A stretch of 53,138 nt of DNA from Methylibium sp. GTDB taxonomy: Bacteria > Pseudomonadota > Gammaproteobacteria > Burkholderiales > Burkholderiaceae_C. Under the pieces are notes generated by a model that was given only the letters and a program-made list of their open reading frames with translations, was not told the DNA's origin and did not search any database. The stretch is taken from NCBI GenBank assembly GCA_013824165.1, contig PNNH01000098.1:1-53138 (forward strand), read 5' to 3'. Below are positions 26,731 through 37,033 of the stretch, in pieces. Position 1 is the first letter of the stretch, and each line of letters starts with the position of its first letter. The translations under genes were made by a program, and so were the position numbers.

Positions 26731-26815
26731 GCCCGCCCGGGCCCGCCAGCGGCATAACAGCACAGAGCGCCGGCACAGGCGCCGCCATCGTTCAACACGA
26801 CAGGAGACAAACGAC

Positions 26816-27808
26816 ATGAGCAACAAGCCTTCATTCATCAATCGGCGCGAGGCATCACTCGCGCTGGCCACTTTGCTGAGCGGCTTCGGCCTGAGCGCGC
26901 GGGCCCAGGCAGCGCCGCCGCGCATCCTGGTCGGCTTCCCGGCCGGCGGCTCGGTGGACACCAGCGCACGCCGCGTCGCCGAGGCCTGGCGCGGCCGCAT
27001 GGCCGAGAGCGTGCTGGTCGAGCAGCGGGTGGGCGCCGGCGGCCGCATCGCCGTGGTCGCGCTGAAAGACGCGCCGCCCGACGGGCAGACCCTGCTGCTG
27101 AGCCCATCGTCGATGTTCACCATCTACCCCCATGTCTACCGCAAGCTGCAGTACCGCGCTGATGTGGATGCCATCCCGGTCTCGCCGGTCGCCAATGCCA
27201 CCTGTGGCTTCGGCGTCGGCCCGATGGTGCCGGCTGCCGTCAAGACGCTGGCGCAGTTCGTCGACTGGGTGCGCGCCAACCCGCAGCAGGGCGCCTATGC
27301 CTCGCCGGCTGCCGGCGCGATGCCGCACTTCCTGGGCAACCAGTTCGAACGCGCCGCCGGCATCAAGCTGACCCATGTGCCCTACCGCGGCGCAGCGCCG
27401 GGCATGCAGGACCTGATGGGCGGACAGATCGCCTCGGGCTGCTTCATCCTCGGCGACTTCCTGCCGCAGCTGGCCAGCGGCCGCGTGCGCCTGCTGGGCG
27501 TCACCGACACCAGCCGCTCGCGCTTTGCGCCCGATGTGCCCACCTTCGAGGAGCAGGGCTTCAAGGGCATCGTCGGCGTCGAGAGCTATGGCCTGTTCCT
27601 GCCGCCCAGGACGCCGGCCGCCGTGGTGGACCGCGTCTACGACCTGGCCAAGGTGGCACTGCGCGAACCTGCGGTAACCGAAGGCCTGGCCAAACTCGGC
27701 TTCGAGCCCTTCTCGACGCCACCGGCCGACTATGCGCGCCGCCTGGCCAAGGAGCGCGAGCAGTGGGGCCCCATCGTCAAGGCCTCCGGCTTTTCGTCGG
27801 ACGATTGA
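26816..27808 (+). CDS. Bug-type (tripartite tricarboxylate transporter) solute-binding protein
   Basis: A 330-residue periplasmic binding protein. The N-terminus has an NRREASLALATLL signal (twin-arginine-like) cleaved near ARAQA. The mature protein shows family features ILVGFPAGGSVDTSARRVAE, DGQTLLLSPSS, THVPYRGAAPGMQDLMGGQI and DVPTFEEQGF. Ribosome site AGGAGA lies nine bases upstream of the ATG. No TctA/TctB membrane components are near, which is normal for the many orphan Bug proteins of Burkholderiales. The position next to a monooxygenase/MarR pair suggests an aromatic or carboxylic acid ligand, an inference only. Confidence 0.9.
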   Translation: MSNKPSFINRREASLALATLLSGFGLSARAQAAPPRILVGFPAGGSVDTSARRVAEAWRGRMAESVLVEQRVGAGGRIAVVALKDAPPDGQTLLLSPSSMFTIYPHVYRKLQYRADVDAIPVSPVANATCGFGVGPMVPAAVKTLAQFVDWVRANPQQGAYASPAAGAMPHFLGNQFERAAGIKLTHVPYRGAAPGMQDLMGGQIASGCFILGDFLPQLASGRVRLLGVTDTSRSRFAPDVPTFEEQGFKGIVGVESYGLFLPPRTPAAVVDRVYDLAKVALREPAVTEGLAKLGFEPFSTPPADYARRLAKEREQWGPIVKASGFSSDD

Positions 27809-27845
27809 ACGCTGGCAGGGTTGGGTAGCGGGCTCGGTTCCGTCC

Positions 27846-27874
27846 TTGTTGCATATACCCCGGGGGGGTATACA
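27846..27874 (+). promoter_or_regulatory. Promoter of the frm operon
   Basis: TTGTTG (27846-27851), a 17-base spacer and TATACA (27869-27874) form a good sigma-70 promoter. The predicted start point, about seven bases further, is almost at the frmR ATG (27883), so the transcript may have nearly no leader. Confidence 0.65.
27854..27872. promoter_or_regulatory. FrmR operator
   Basis: TATACCCC-GGG-GGGGTATA is a perfect palindrome of the type bound by CsoR/RcnR/FrmR proteins (AT-rich ends around a C/G tract). It overlaps the promoter spacer and -10 of frmR, as expected for autorepression relieved by formaldehyde. Confidence 0.85.
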
Positions 27875-27882
27875 CTCTGGCC

Positions 27883-29329
<1,447 letters not shown>

Positions 29330-29334
29330 TCGCC

Positions 29335-30171
29335 ATGGAACAGATCGAACACCACGCCTGCTTCGGCGGCCGCCAGGAAGTCTGGAAGCACGCCAGCAGC
29401 ACGCTGGGCTGCGAGATGCGCTTCGGCGTCTATCTGCCGCCCGCGGCGCTGGCCGGCCAGCGCTGCCCGGTGCTGTACTGGCTCTCGGGCCTGACCTGCA
29501 GCGAGCAGAACTTCATCACCAAGGCCGGCGCTCAAGCGCATGCGGCCGAGCATGGCCTGATCCTGGTGGCGCCAGACACCAGTCCGCGTGGCGAGGGTGT
29601 GGCCAACGATGCGGCTTATGACCTGGGCCAGGGCGCGGGCTTCTATCTCAACGCCACGCAAGCGCCCTGGGTGCCGCATTTCCGCATGGAGGACTATGTG
29701 GTGCAGGAGCTGCCGGCGCTGGTGGAGGCGCAGTTCCCGGCCTCCGAGCGGCGCGCCATCTTCGGTCACTCGATGGGTGGCCACGGCGCGCTGACGCTCG
29801 CGCTGCGCCACCCCGGCCGCTATGCCAGCGTCTCGGCCTTCTCGCCCATCGTCGCGCCCTCACAGGTGCCCTGGGGGCAGAAGGCCTTTGCGGCCTATCT
29901 CGGCGATGACCGCGCGGCCTGGGCCGAGCACGATGCAGTGGCTATGATTGCTGGCGATCTGGCTGAGCGTCTGCCCTTGCTGGTCGATCAAGGCGAAGCC
30001 GATGAGTTTCTGGCGGGGCAATTGAAGCCCGAACTGCTGCAGCAGGCCTGCGCCGCCGCCGGCCACCCGCTGACGCTGCGCCGGCAGCCGGGCTACGACC
30101 ACAGCTACTACTTCATCGCCAGTTTCATCGGCGAGCACATCGCTCACCATGCGCAAGCCTTGAGGGCTTGA
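29335..30171 (+). CDS. fghA: S-formylglutathione hydrolase
   Basis: A 278-residue esterase (D-type) that hydrolyses S-formylglutathione to formate and glutathione. The nucleophile is S146 in GHSMGGHGA, and [18 protein letters not shown] and [14 protein letters not shown] (catalytic His) are typical. It starts five bases after the frmA stop codon, so it is co-transcribed and completes the pathway. Length is usual for the family. Confidence 0.95.
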   Translation: MEQIEHHACFGGRQEVWKHASSTLGCEMRFGVYLPPAALAGQRCPVLYWLSGLTCSEQNFITKAGAQAHAAEHGLILVAPDTSPRGEGVANDAAYDLGQGAGFYLNATQAPWVPHFRMEDYVVQELPALVEAQFPASERRAIFGHSMGGHGALTLALRHPGRYASVSAFSPIVAPSQVPWGQKAFAAYLGDDRAAWAEHDAVAMIAGDLAERLPLLVDQGEADEFLAGQLKPELLQQACAAAGHPLTLRRQPGYDHSYYFIASFIGEHIAHHAQALRA

Positions 30172-30265
30172 GCCGCGCAGCCGTACTTCACCAGGGGCAT
30201 CATCACCCTGGCGAAGAGCTGGGAGGGTGAAAGCCTGCTTGGTTCCAGCCTGGATCATTTGTTAC

Positions 30266-30283
30266 GCTCCAGAAAACTGGAGC
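30266..30283 (+). promoter_or_regulatory. Hairpin covering the ribosome binding site of the binding-protein gene
   Basis: GCTCCAG-AAAA-CTGGAGC is a perfect 7-bp stem. Its right arm contains the GGAG that serves as Shine-Dalgarno for the ATG at 30289, so the site would be paired in the folded mRNA. Confidence 0.6.
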
Positions 30284-30288
30284 AGCAC

Positions 30289-31329
30289 ATGAGCCAGCGC
30301 AGGGAGTTCTTTCGCGAGGTCGGGGCATGGTCGCTGTGCGGACTGGCCCTGCCTGCTCTTTTCGCTTCGCAGGCCGTGGCGCAAGCCCGGCAACGCGTGT
30401 CAATGAGCTTGCCCGGGCCTGGGAATCTGCTCTATCTCCCCCTGTACCTTGCACCGCTCATAGGGGCCGACGCGGCCGAGGGTCTGGCGCTGGATTTGCG
30501 CTTTGTCGGCGGCGGCCCGTTGGCGATGAAGCAGATGCTAGACCGCAACAGCGATTTTTCTGCCGCCGGCTTGCCTGCCGCAGCGCTGCAGCGCATCAGT
30601 GGCAATCCGGTGGTGTGCATCGCGCCATTGACTCGGGTGCCCGCCTATACCCTGTTGGTGCGCCAGCCCTTGAACAAGCAGGTCCGCAAGATCAGCGATT
30701 TGCGCGGCCTGGTGGTGGGGGTGAAAGGCTATGCGCCGGGTGGGCGCTCGACCTCTCAGCTGTTCACCGAATTTCTGCTGGCACGGGCTGGTTTGCGCGT
30801 TGACCAGGTGAACTATGTGTCAGTGGGCCAGGCCTTTCAGAACCAGCAGGCGGCCCTGGCGTCCAACACGGTCGACGCGCTGATGGGCGATGAGCCATTC
30901 GCGACCCAGCTTCAGCAGTCCAAGGAGGCTTTTGTGCTGGCGGACTTCCATGACTTGAAGCAGACGCGCGACTTGCTCGGCGGCCTGTTCCTCAACGCCT
31001 GCCTGACCACCCGCGCCGATATGGTGGCTGAACGACCCGAACTGGTCGGCAAGGTGGTGCGCACGGTCGCGCGCAGCCTAGCCTGGCTGGCACAGAAGGC
31101 GGCTGCCGAGGTGGTGTCGGCGCTGGCCATTCAGGATGCGGCAGAGCGCGAGACGCTGTTGGCGGTGATGCTCAAGCACAAGCGCATCTTTTCGCCGGAT
31201 GGGCGCTTTTCAGCCGAGCAGGTGGCCAGCACCGAGCGCTTCCTGCATGCCACCGAGCCGACGCCGGCGGCGCAGGCCTTTAAGCTGCAGAGCATGATCA
31301 ACGCCCGCTGGGCCGGCACGGATGCCTGA
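30289..31329 (+). CDS. NitT/TauT-type ABC solute-binding protein without transporter
   Basis: A 346-residue periplasmic binding protein of the NMT1/SsuA-like fold. The N-terminus MSQRREFFREVGAWSLCGLALPALFASQAVAQA resembles a Tat signal. It has GPGNLLYLPLYLAPLIGADAAEGLALDLRFVGGGPLAMKQML and a hinge region DLRGLVVGVKGYAPGGRS. No permease or ATPase gene is near. Instead, its 3' end overlaps the start of a histidine kinase gene by eight bases, suggesting that it senses a ligand for the kinase. An upstream in-frame TTG at 30259 is rejected because ATG 30289 has a GGAG site. Confidence 0.87.
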   Translation: MSQRREFFREVGAWSLCGLALPALFASQAVAQARQRVSMSLPGPGNLLYLPLYLAPLIGADAAEGLALDLRFVGGGPLAMKQMLDRNSDFSAAGLPAAALQRISGNPVVCIAPLTRVPAYTLLVRQPLNKQVRKISDLRGLVVGVKGYAPGGRSTSQLFTEFLLARAGLRVDQVNYVSVGQAFQNQQAALASNTVDALMGDEPFATQLQQSKEAFVLADFHDLKQTRDLLGGLFLNACLTTRADMVAERPELVGKVVRTVARSLAWLAQKAAAEVVSALAIQDAAERETLLAVMLKHKRIFSPDGRFSAEQVASTERFLHATEPTPAAQAFKLQSMINARWAGTDA

Positions 31330-33028
31330 CGGCGGCCGACGAGGCCCTTTGTCCTGGGCAGGCGGGCGGCTGTGGGGGCTGTTCCTCGCCGGCACTGTGC
31401 TGGGCGCTGCGCTGATCGGCTGGGGCTACTTCGCCAGCGTGCGTGCCAGCCAGGCCGCCACGGGTCAGGCCACGCTGGAGTTCGTGCAGCGCAGTTACGC
31501 AGCGATGCAGCAGGACTGGCAGCGCAACGCGGAGGAGCTCAAGGCGCAGATCGACTTCATGCGGGTTTTTGCGCCGAGCGAGCCGCGCCCCTTGATTCGC
31601 CTGCGCGCCTACTTTTCCGCCATGGAAGGCAAGGTTGAACGGTTTCCTGCGGGGGTGCTGCTGAATGCCCGCGGCGAGTCGATCTTCAGTTTCGGGTCAG
31701 GCGGCCAGGGCTTCAGTCAAGTGCTTGAAGGGGGCAAGGCGCTGCCGTCGATGTGGATCAATGAAGGCCGGCGCGAGCTGTATCACGTGCTGTCCGTGTC
31801 CCTATGGCTGGGTCTGGAAGGGCAGGGGCGGCTGGTGCTGCTGCAGCCGCTCGACAATGCGGTGATGCGCCAGCTGGCGCCGCTGGAGACCCGGCTGCTA
31901 CTGGTGACCGAGGGCCGGGTGCTGGCCAGTTCGGACGGTACGGCCGACATCGGCTCGACGCTTGACGTCGGCTTCGAGGGGCGACTTCCCGGCTCGGAGG
32001 CCGTCCGTTACCAGCGCACGCTCCCGGCTTTCAACCAGGACCCGTCAGGCCCGCGCCTGGTCCTGCAGCGACAGATGCTCGAGCCCGTGCCGACCTTTCT
32101 GTTCATCGGAGCAGGGACGCTGCTGCTGGCGATCCTGGCCCAGCTGCTCTGGCTGCGCAGCCTGAACCGGAACTTGGAACAGCGAGTGACAGCGCGCACG
32201 TCCGAGCTGGCGCGCCGTAATGAAGATCTCGCGCAGGCCTTGGCTGAACTGCAGCAGACCCGTGATGAACTGGTTGAGTCCGCGAAGCTGGCGGCCTTGG
32301 GGTCCATGGTGGCGGGCATCGCGCATGAGCTCAACACGCCGATCGGCAATGGCCTGACGGTGGCCAGCACGCTGGCAGAGACCAGCCAGGCGATGCGGCA
32401 ATCCATGGAGGCCGGCATCAAACGCTCCAGCCTGCAGGCCTTTCTTGATGATGCGGTGACGGCGGGCGATATCCTGCAGCGCAATCTGGAGCGCGCGGCC
32501 ACGCTGATCGCCAGCTTCAAGCAGGTGGCGGTCGACCAGACCAGCTCGCAGCGCCGCAAGTTCCAGTTGCACGACACCCTGGCCGAAGTGCTGCTGGCGC
32601 TCTCGCCTTCGCTGAAGAGTTCGGGCTGCGCCGTCCGGCTGCAGGAGATCGCTGGGGACATCCAGATGGACAGCTATCCCGGGCCGCTGGGGCAGGTGCT
32701 GGCGAATCTGGTCAACAACAGCCTGATTCACGGCTATGCAGACCAGGCGCCGGGTGAGGTGCGCATCACGGTGACCCGCCAGGGAGGCGGCCAGGTCAGC
32801 ATCGATGTGGCTGACGACGGCGCCGGCATTGCCGCCGAGCATCAGAGCCGCATCTTCGAGCCCTTCTTCACTACCCGCCTCGGCAAGGGAGGCTCAGGAC
32901 TGGGCCTGAGCATCGTGCGCAATATCGTGACGGCCACGCTGGGTGGCCGGATCGAGGTGATCAGTGCGCTGGGCGAGGGCACCACGGTGCGGATGACGCT
33001 GCCGCTGAAGGCGCCACTGGCGGACTGA
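31322..33028 (+). CDS. Membrane sensor histidine kinase
   Basis: A 568-residue kinase. A membrane segment at about 17-38 and a second at about 262-284 enclose a periplasmic sensor of about 220 residues. Then come a coiled coil (LNRNLEQRVTARTSELARRNEDLAQALAELQQ), the dimerisation/phosphoacceptor region with H335 in GIAHELNTPIGN, and the ATPase domain with the N-box (VNNSLIHGY), DDGAGIA and GLGLSIVRNIV. The ATG overlaps the upstream binding-protein gene by eight bases. No response regulator follows; the partner must be elsewhere. The receiver proteins at 37034 and 2 are possible but unproven partners. Confidence 0.92.
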   Translation: MPDGGRRGPLSWAGGRLWGLFLAGTVLGAALIGWGYFASVRASQAATGQATLEFVQRSYAAMQQDWQRNAEELKAQIDFMRVFAPSEPRPLIRLRAYFSAMEGKVERFPAGVLLNARGESIFSFGSGGQGFSQVLEGGKALPSMWINEGRRELYHVLSVSLWLGLEGQGRLVLLQPLDNAVMRQLAPLETRLLLVTEGRVLASSDGTADIGSTLDVGFEGRLPGSEAVRYQRTLPAFNQDPSGPRLVLQRQMLEPVPTFLFIGAGTLLLAILAQLLWLRSLNRNLEQRVTARTSELARRNEDLAQALAELQQTRDELVESAKLAALGSMVAGIAHELNTPIGNGLTVASTLAETSQAMRQSMEAGIKRSSLQAFLDDAVTAGDILQRNLERAATLIASFKQVAVDQTSSQRRKFQLHDTLAEVLLALSPSLKSSGCAVRLQEIAGDIQMDSYPGPLGQVLANLVNNSLIHGYADQAPGEVRITVTRQGGGQVSIDVADDGAGIAAEHQSRIFEPFFTTRLGKGGSGLGLSIVRNIVTATLGGRIEVISALGEGTTVRMTLPLKAPLAD

Positions 33029-33097
33029 GCAGCGGCGCGACGGGCTTTGGCCGGCAGCGCCGCGGCGAGCTGCGCTGGCGTCAACGACAATCGGCGC

Positions 33098-34981
33098 ATG
33101 GCAGTCCTCTCAATTTCCAACGCCCATCTCGCTTTTGGCCATGTGCCGCTGCTGGATGGTGCCAATTTCGCCCTCGAAACCGGCGAGCGCGTCGGCCTTA
33201 TCGGCCGCAACGGCACCGGCAAGTCGTCCTTGCTGAAGATCCTGGCCGGCATCGAGAAGCTCGACGACGGCCTGCTGCAGCTGCAGCAGGGCCTGACCAG
33301 CGTCTATGTGCCGCAGGAGCCCGAGCTCAATCCCGAGTCCAGCATCTTTGAAGTGGTCAGCGAGGGCGTGGCCGAAGCCAAGGCCTTGCGCGAGCGCTAC
33401 GAGCGCCATGACGAGAACGACGACCTGGCCTGGGTTCAGGAGCGCATCGAACATATCGGCGCCTGGAACTGGGAGCAGCGCGTCGATGAAACCCTGCATC
33501 GCCTAGGCCTGGACGGTGCGCGCATCGTCGGCACGCTGTCGGGCGGACTGAAGAAGCGCGTGGCGCTGGCGCGCGCGCTGGTGGCCCAGCCCGATGTGCT
33601 GCTGCTGGACGAGCCGACCAACCACCTGGACCTGGATGCGATCGCCTGGCTGGAAGGCCTGCTGAACGAATTCAATGGCTCGCTGCTGCTGATCACCCAC
33701 GACCGTGCCTTCCTGGACAACGTGGCCAACCGCATCGTCGAGCTGGATCGCGGCCAGCTGCGCGGCTATCCGGGCAACTTCGCCGCCTTCCAGGCTGCCA
33801 AGGCTTATGAGCTGGAGAACGAGGCGCTGGTCAATGCGCGCTTCGACAAGCTGCTGGCGCAGGAAGAGGTGTGGATCCGCAAGGGCGTCGAAGCGCGACG
33901 CACCCGCAGCGTGGCCCGTGTGCAGCGCCTGCATGAGATGCGCGAGTCGCGTGCGGCGCGCCGCGACGTGCAGGGCAAGGTCAAGCTGGACATCGACACC
34001 GGCTCTAGCAGCGGCAAGATCGTGGCCGAGCTGGAGAACGTCAGCAAGCGCTATGGCGATCGCCTGATCGTCGACAACTTCAGCGCCACCATCCTGCGTG
34101 GCGACAAGATCGGCCTGGTCGGCGCCAATGGCGCGGGCAAGACCACGCTGCTGAAGCTGATCCTGGGCGAGATCGCGCCCGACAGCGGCGTGGTGCGCCA
34201 GGGCAGCAAGCTCAGCGTGGCCTATTTCGACCAGATGCGTGATGCGCTCGATCTGGAGGCCACGCTGGCCGACACCATCAGCCCGGGCAGCGAGTGGATC
34301 GAGATCGGCAACCAGAAGAAGCATGTGAAGAGCTATCTGGGCGACTTTCTGTTCTCGCCGGCGCGCGCCAACTCGCCGGTCAAGAGCCTGTCGGGCGGCG
34401 AGCGCAACCGCCTCCTTCTCGCGCGGCTCTTTGCGCGTCCAGCCAATGTGCTGGTGCTGGACGAGCCGACCAACGACCTGGACATCGAGACGCTGGAACT
34501 GCTGGAGGAGCTGCTGGCCGAGTACGACGGCACGGTCTTCCTGGTCAGCCACGACCGGCGCTTCCTCGACAACGTGGTGACCAGCACCATCGTCAACGAG
34601 GGCCAGGGCCGCTGGCGCGAGTACGAGGGCGATATCGAGGACTGGCTGATCCAGTCCAAGCGCGCCGCCGCGCTGGCCGCCAAGACGGCGCCCGCACCTG
34701 CTGCAGCGGCCGCTGCTGCGCCTGCCGCTGCGCCCACCCCCGCCCCGGTAGTCGCCACCAAGCGCAAGCTCAGCTACAAGGAACAGCGCGAACTTGACGA
34801 GCTGCCCGCCAAGGTGGCAGCGCTGGAGGCCGAGCAGGTGCAGATCAATGCGCTGCTGAACGGCGTCGAGCTCTACAACCAGGGCGCGGCGCGCATCGCC
34901 GAGGTGACGGCGCGCGCCAGCGAGATCGACGAGGAACTGCTGGCCCTGATGGAGCGCTGGGAAGTGCTGGAGGCCAAGTGA
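33098..34981 (+). CDS. uup: ABC-F family ATPase Uup
   Basis: A 627-residue soluble protein with two ABC ATPase modules and no membrane part. It has Walker A GRNGTGKSS and GANGAGKTT, signatures LSGGLKKRVALARAL and LSGGERNRLLLARLF, and Walker B LLLDEPTNHLDLD and LVLDEPTNDLDIE. An Ala/Pro-rich linker (about 555-590) leads to a C-terminal coiled-coil domain (KRKLSYKEQRELDELPAKVAALEAEQ) that is the Uup DNA/ribosome-binding region. ATG 33098 puts the first strand directly at the N-terminus; an upstream start at 33047 is rejected. Confidence 0.94.
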   Translation: MAVLSISNAHLAFGHVPLLDGANFALETGERVGLIGRNGTGKSSLLKILAGIEKLDDGLLQLQQGLTSVYVPQEPELNPESSIFEVVSEGVAEAKALRERYERHDENDDLAWVQERIEHIGAWNWEQRVDETLHRLGLDGARIVGTLSGGLKKRVALARALVAQPDVLLLDEPTNHLDLDAIAWLEGLLNEFNGSLLLITHDRAFLDNVANRIVELDRGQLRGYPGNFAAFQAAKAYELENEALVNARFDKLLAQEEVWIRKGVEARRTRSVARVQRLHEMRESRAARRDVQGKVKLDIDTGSSSGKIVAELENVSKRYGDRLIVDNFSATILRGDKIGLVGANGAGKTTLLKLILGEIAPDSGVVRQGSKLSVAYFDQMRDALDLEATLADTISPGSEWIEIGNQKKHVKSYLGDFLFSPARANSPVKSLSGGERNRLLLARLFARPANVLVLDEPTNDLDIETLELLEELLAEYDGTVFLVSHDRRFLDNVVTSTIVNEGQGRWREYEGDIEDWLIQSKRAAALAAKTAPAPAAAAAAAPAAAPTPAPVVATKRKLSYKEQRELDELPAKVAALEAEQVQINALLNGVELYNQGAARIAEVTARASEIDEELLALMERWEVLEAK

Positions 34982-35382
34982 CGGACCGGCCGGACACCCA
35001 GGCGCTGCAGCAGGAGTGGCTGCTGCTGCAGGCCCAGCATGAGCAGTACGAACTCTGGACGCTGGCGATCAAGCTGACGGCCGTGCTGCTGGCGGCGTTT
35101 GCGCCGGTGTCGACGTTGCTGTTGCTGGCCTTGCTGGCCCTGCTATGGCTGCAGGATGCCATCTTCAAGACCTTCCAGGCGCGGCTGGCTGAGCGCTTGC
35201 TGCGCGTCGAGCGGGCCTTGCGCGAGACGGCTTCCGCCGCCGCGATGCAGTTCAACAGCGAATGGCAGGCGCAGCGCCCGGGCGTCGGCGGCCTCCTGAC
35301 TGCCTACCTGCGCGCGGCCTGCCGGCCGACGGTGGCCTTTCCCTATCCGCTGCTGATGGCGCTGGCTGTGCTGCTGGCCTGA
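34978..35382 (+). CDS. Hypothetical two-helix membrane protein
   Basis: A 134-residue protein starting at GTG 34978, whose GTGA overlaps the uup stop, so translation is coupled. One long hydrophobic hairpin lies at about 28-58 (LAIKLTAVLLAAFAPVSTLLLLALLALLWL) and another at the extreme C-terminus (about 117-134, ending LAVLLA). The N-terminus is glutamine-rich (QALQQEWLLLQAQHEQYE). I do not recognise the family. A role with Uup is possible only by position. Confidence 0.68.
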   Translation: MTDRPDTQALQQEWLLLQAQHEQYELWTLAIKLTAVLLAAFAPVSTLLLLALLALLWLQDAIFKTFQARLAERLLRVERALRETASAAAMQFNSEWQAQRPGVGGLLTAYLRAACRPTVAFPYPLLMALAVLLA

Positions 35383-35440
35383 GGCTTGCGGACGCGAGCC
35401 GGACAGCGATACTCAGACACCGAGACAAACTCAGCTCGCG

Positions 35441-37003
35441 ATGGGTCTGCGCATCAAGGTTGTTCTGTGGGTGCTGGCGCTCTATCTGCTGGGCGGAGGA
35501 GCCAGCCTGTGGCTGTTGCGCGCCCAGGTGGAGCACAGCTATCTTGAACTCGAGAGCAAGTCGGCCCTGGATGACTTCAGTCGCGTGCTTCGATCCCTGG
35601 ACGACGAGTTCCTGCTGCTGGACCGAGTGCTGCTCGAGTGGAGCCAATGGGAAGATTTCTACCAGCATCATCGGCTGCCGGATGCGGGGTTCGCGCAGCG
35701 CAACCTGAAGCCTGAAGCCGTGGCCATTTCAGGCCTGAGCTGGCTGGCGGTGTATCGGCTGGATGGCACCCTGTCCGTCAATCTGGCGTCGCCGGCTGAT
35801 GCGGCCTTGTCGCTGCCCCAGTCGCTAGGCCCGGCGGTACAGCAAGCCTTGAGCCAGGGCTATCTGGCGCGCAAGTCGGCGCTGCGACCCTGCGGCATCG
35901 TGCGCAGCGGCGATCAGCTGCTGATGCTGTGCCAGCGCGCGCTGATGGGCGGTGAGGGCCGATCCAACAGCGCAGCGACAGGTTTCGTGACGGTGACGGA
36001 TCGGCTGGGCGACCGTGTGGTCGCTGATGTGGCCGAACGCAGCGGGCTCTTGCTGAGCATCCGGCCCATCGATGCCACCGAGCGCCTGACCGGCGAGGCG
36101 GTGGCGGCCGAACTGCCGTCGCTGACGGGGCCAGGCCCCTTGCGCATCGAGACCGAGAGCCATCGCCTGAATCTGCGCTGGCCGCTGCGCGACATCAATG
36201 GCGTGCCCGTGGCGGTGCTTGAGGCCAGTTGGCCGCGCCAGATCATGGAGCGCAGCCAGGAACTGCTGCGCCGGGTGAGCTGGTTGGTGCTGGGCCTGGC
36301 TGCGGCCCTGGCGCTGGGCATCATGCTGGTGATTGACCGCGTGGTGGTCGAGAGGCTGTCTCGGCTCGGCCGCGAACTGGATGACATCAAGGGGCGACAC
36401 GACTGGGGGAGCACGGTCACGGTCAGCGGGCGCGACGAGATCACGCGGATGGCCGAAGGGGCCAACCACTTTCTGGGCGTGATCGGCTCCCAGGTGCAGG
36501 CGCTGGAGCTGCTCTCGCAGACCGATTCCTTGACCGAGCTGGCCAATCGACGCTGCTTCACCGAGCGCCTGGACCAGGCGCTGCGCAGCCGCCAGCGCAC
36601 CGGCGAGCCGCTGTGCCTGCTGCTGCTGGATGTGGACTTCTTCAAGGCCTTCAATGATCGCTACGGCCATCAGGAGGGCGACTTCGCGCTGAAGGCGCTG
36701 TCGGACTGTCTCGCCCAGGTGGCGCGCCGGCCGGGTGACCTGGCGGCGCGGCTGGGCGGCGAAGAGTTTGCGCTGCTGCTGGAACAGACCGATATAGACG
36801 GTGCCCGGCATTGCGCCGCCGAGGTGCAGGCGGCGTTGCGAGCGCGCGGCATTCCGCACGAGGCCTGCAGCGGCGGGCTGCTGACGGTGAGCATGGGCTT
36901 GGCAATGGCGCAGGCCGGCGACTCGGCGGACAGCCTTTACCTGCGCGCCGATACCGCGCTGTATCGCGCCAAGGCCTCGGGCAGGGACCGGCTTTCGGAG
37001 TGA
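35441..37003 (+). CDS. CHASE4-like/HAMP/GGDEF diguanylate cyclase
   Basis: A 520-residue membrane enzyme that makes cyclic di-GMP. The first membrane segment is at about 7-27, then a periplasmic CHASE4-like sensor (LEWSQWEDFYQHH, NLKPEAVAISGLSWLAVYRLDGTL), a second membrane segment at about 282-303, a HAMP region, and a GGDEF domain from about 355. The active-site motif reads GGEEF (439-443), and the product-inhibition site RPGD lies five residues before it (430-433). The enzyme should be active and feedback-inhibited. No EAL domain is present. It stands alone on the plus strand, convergent with the receiver protein. Confidence 0.92.
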   Translation: MGLRIKVVLWVLALYLLGGGASLWLLRAQVEHSYLELESKSALDDFSRVLRSLDDEFLLLDRVLLEWSQWEDFYQHHRLPDAGFAQRNLKPEAVAISGLSWLAVYRLDGTLSVNLASPADAALSLPQSLGPAVQQALSQGYLARKSALRPCGIVRSGDQLLMLCQRALMGGEGRSNSAATGFVTVTDRLGDRVVADVAERSGLLLSIRPIDATERLTGEAVAAELPSLTGPGPLRIETESHRLNLRWPLRDINGVPVAVLEASWPRQIMERSQELLRRVSWLVLGLAAALALGIMLVIDRVVVERLSRLGRELDDIKGRHDWGSTVTVSGRDEITRMAEGANHFLGVIGSQVQALELLSQTDSLTELANRRCFTERLDQALRSRQRTGEPLCLLLLDVDFFKAFNDRYGHQEGDFALKALSDCLAQVARRPGDLAARLGGEEFALLLEQTDIDGARHCAAEVQAALRARGIPHEACSGGLLTVSMGLAMAQAGDSADSLYLRADTALYRAKASGRDRLSE

Positions 37004-37033
37004 GGCGCGACCTGCCGATCCGCAGGCTCCAGC

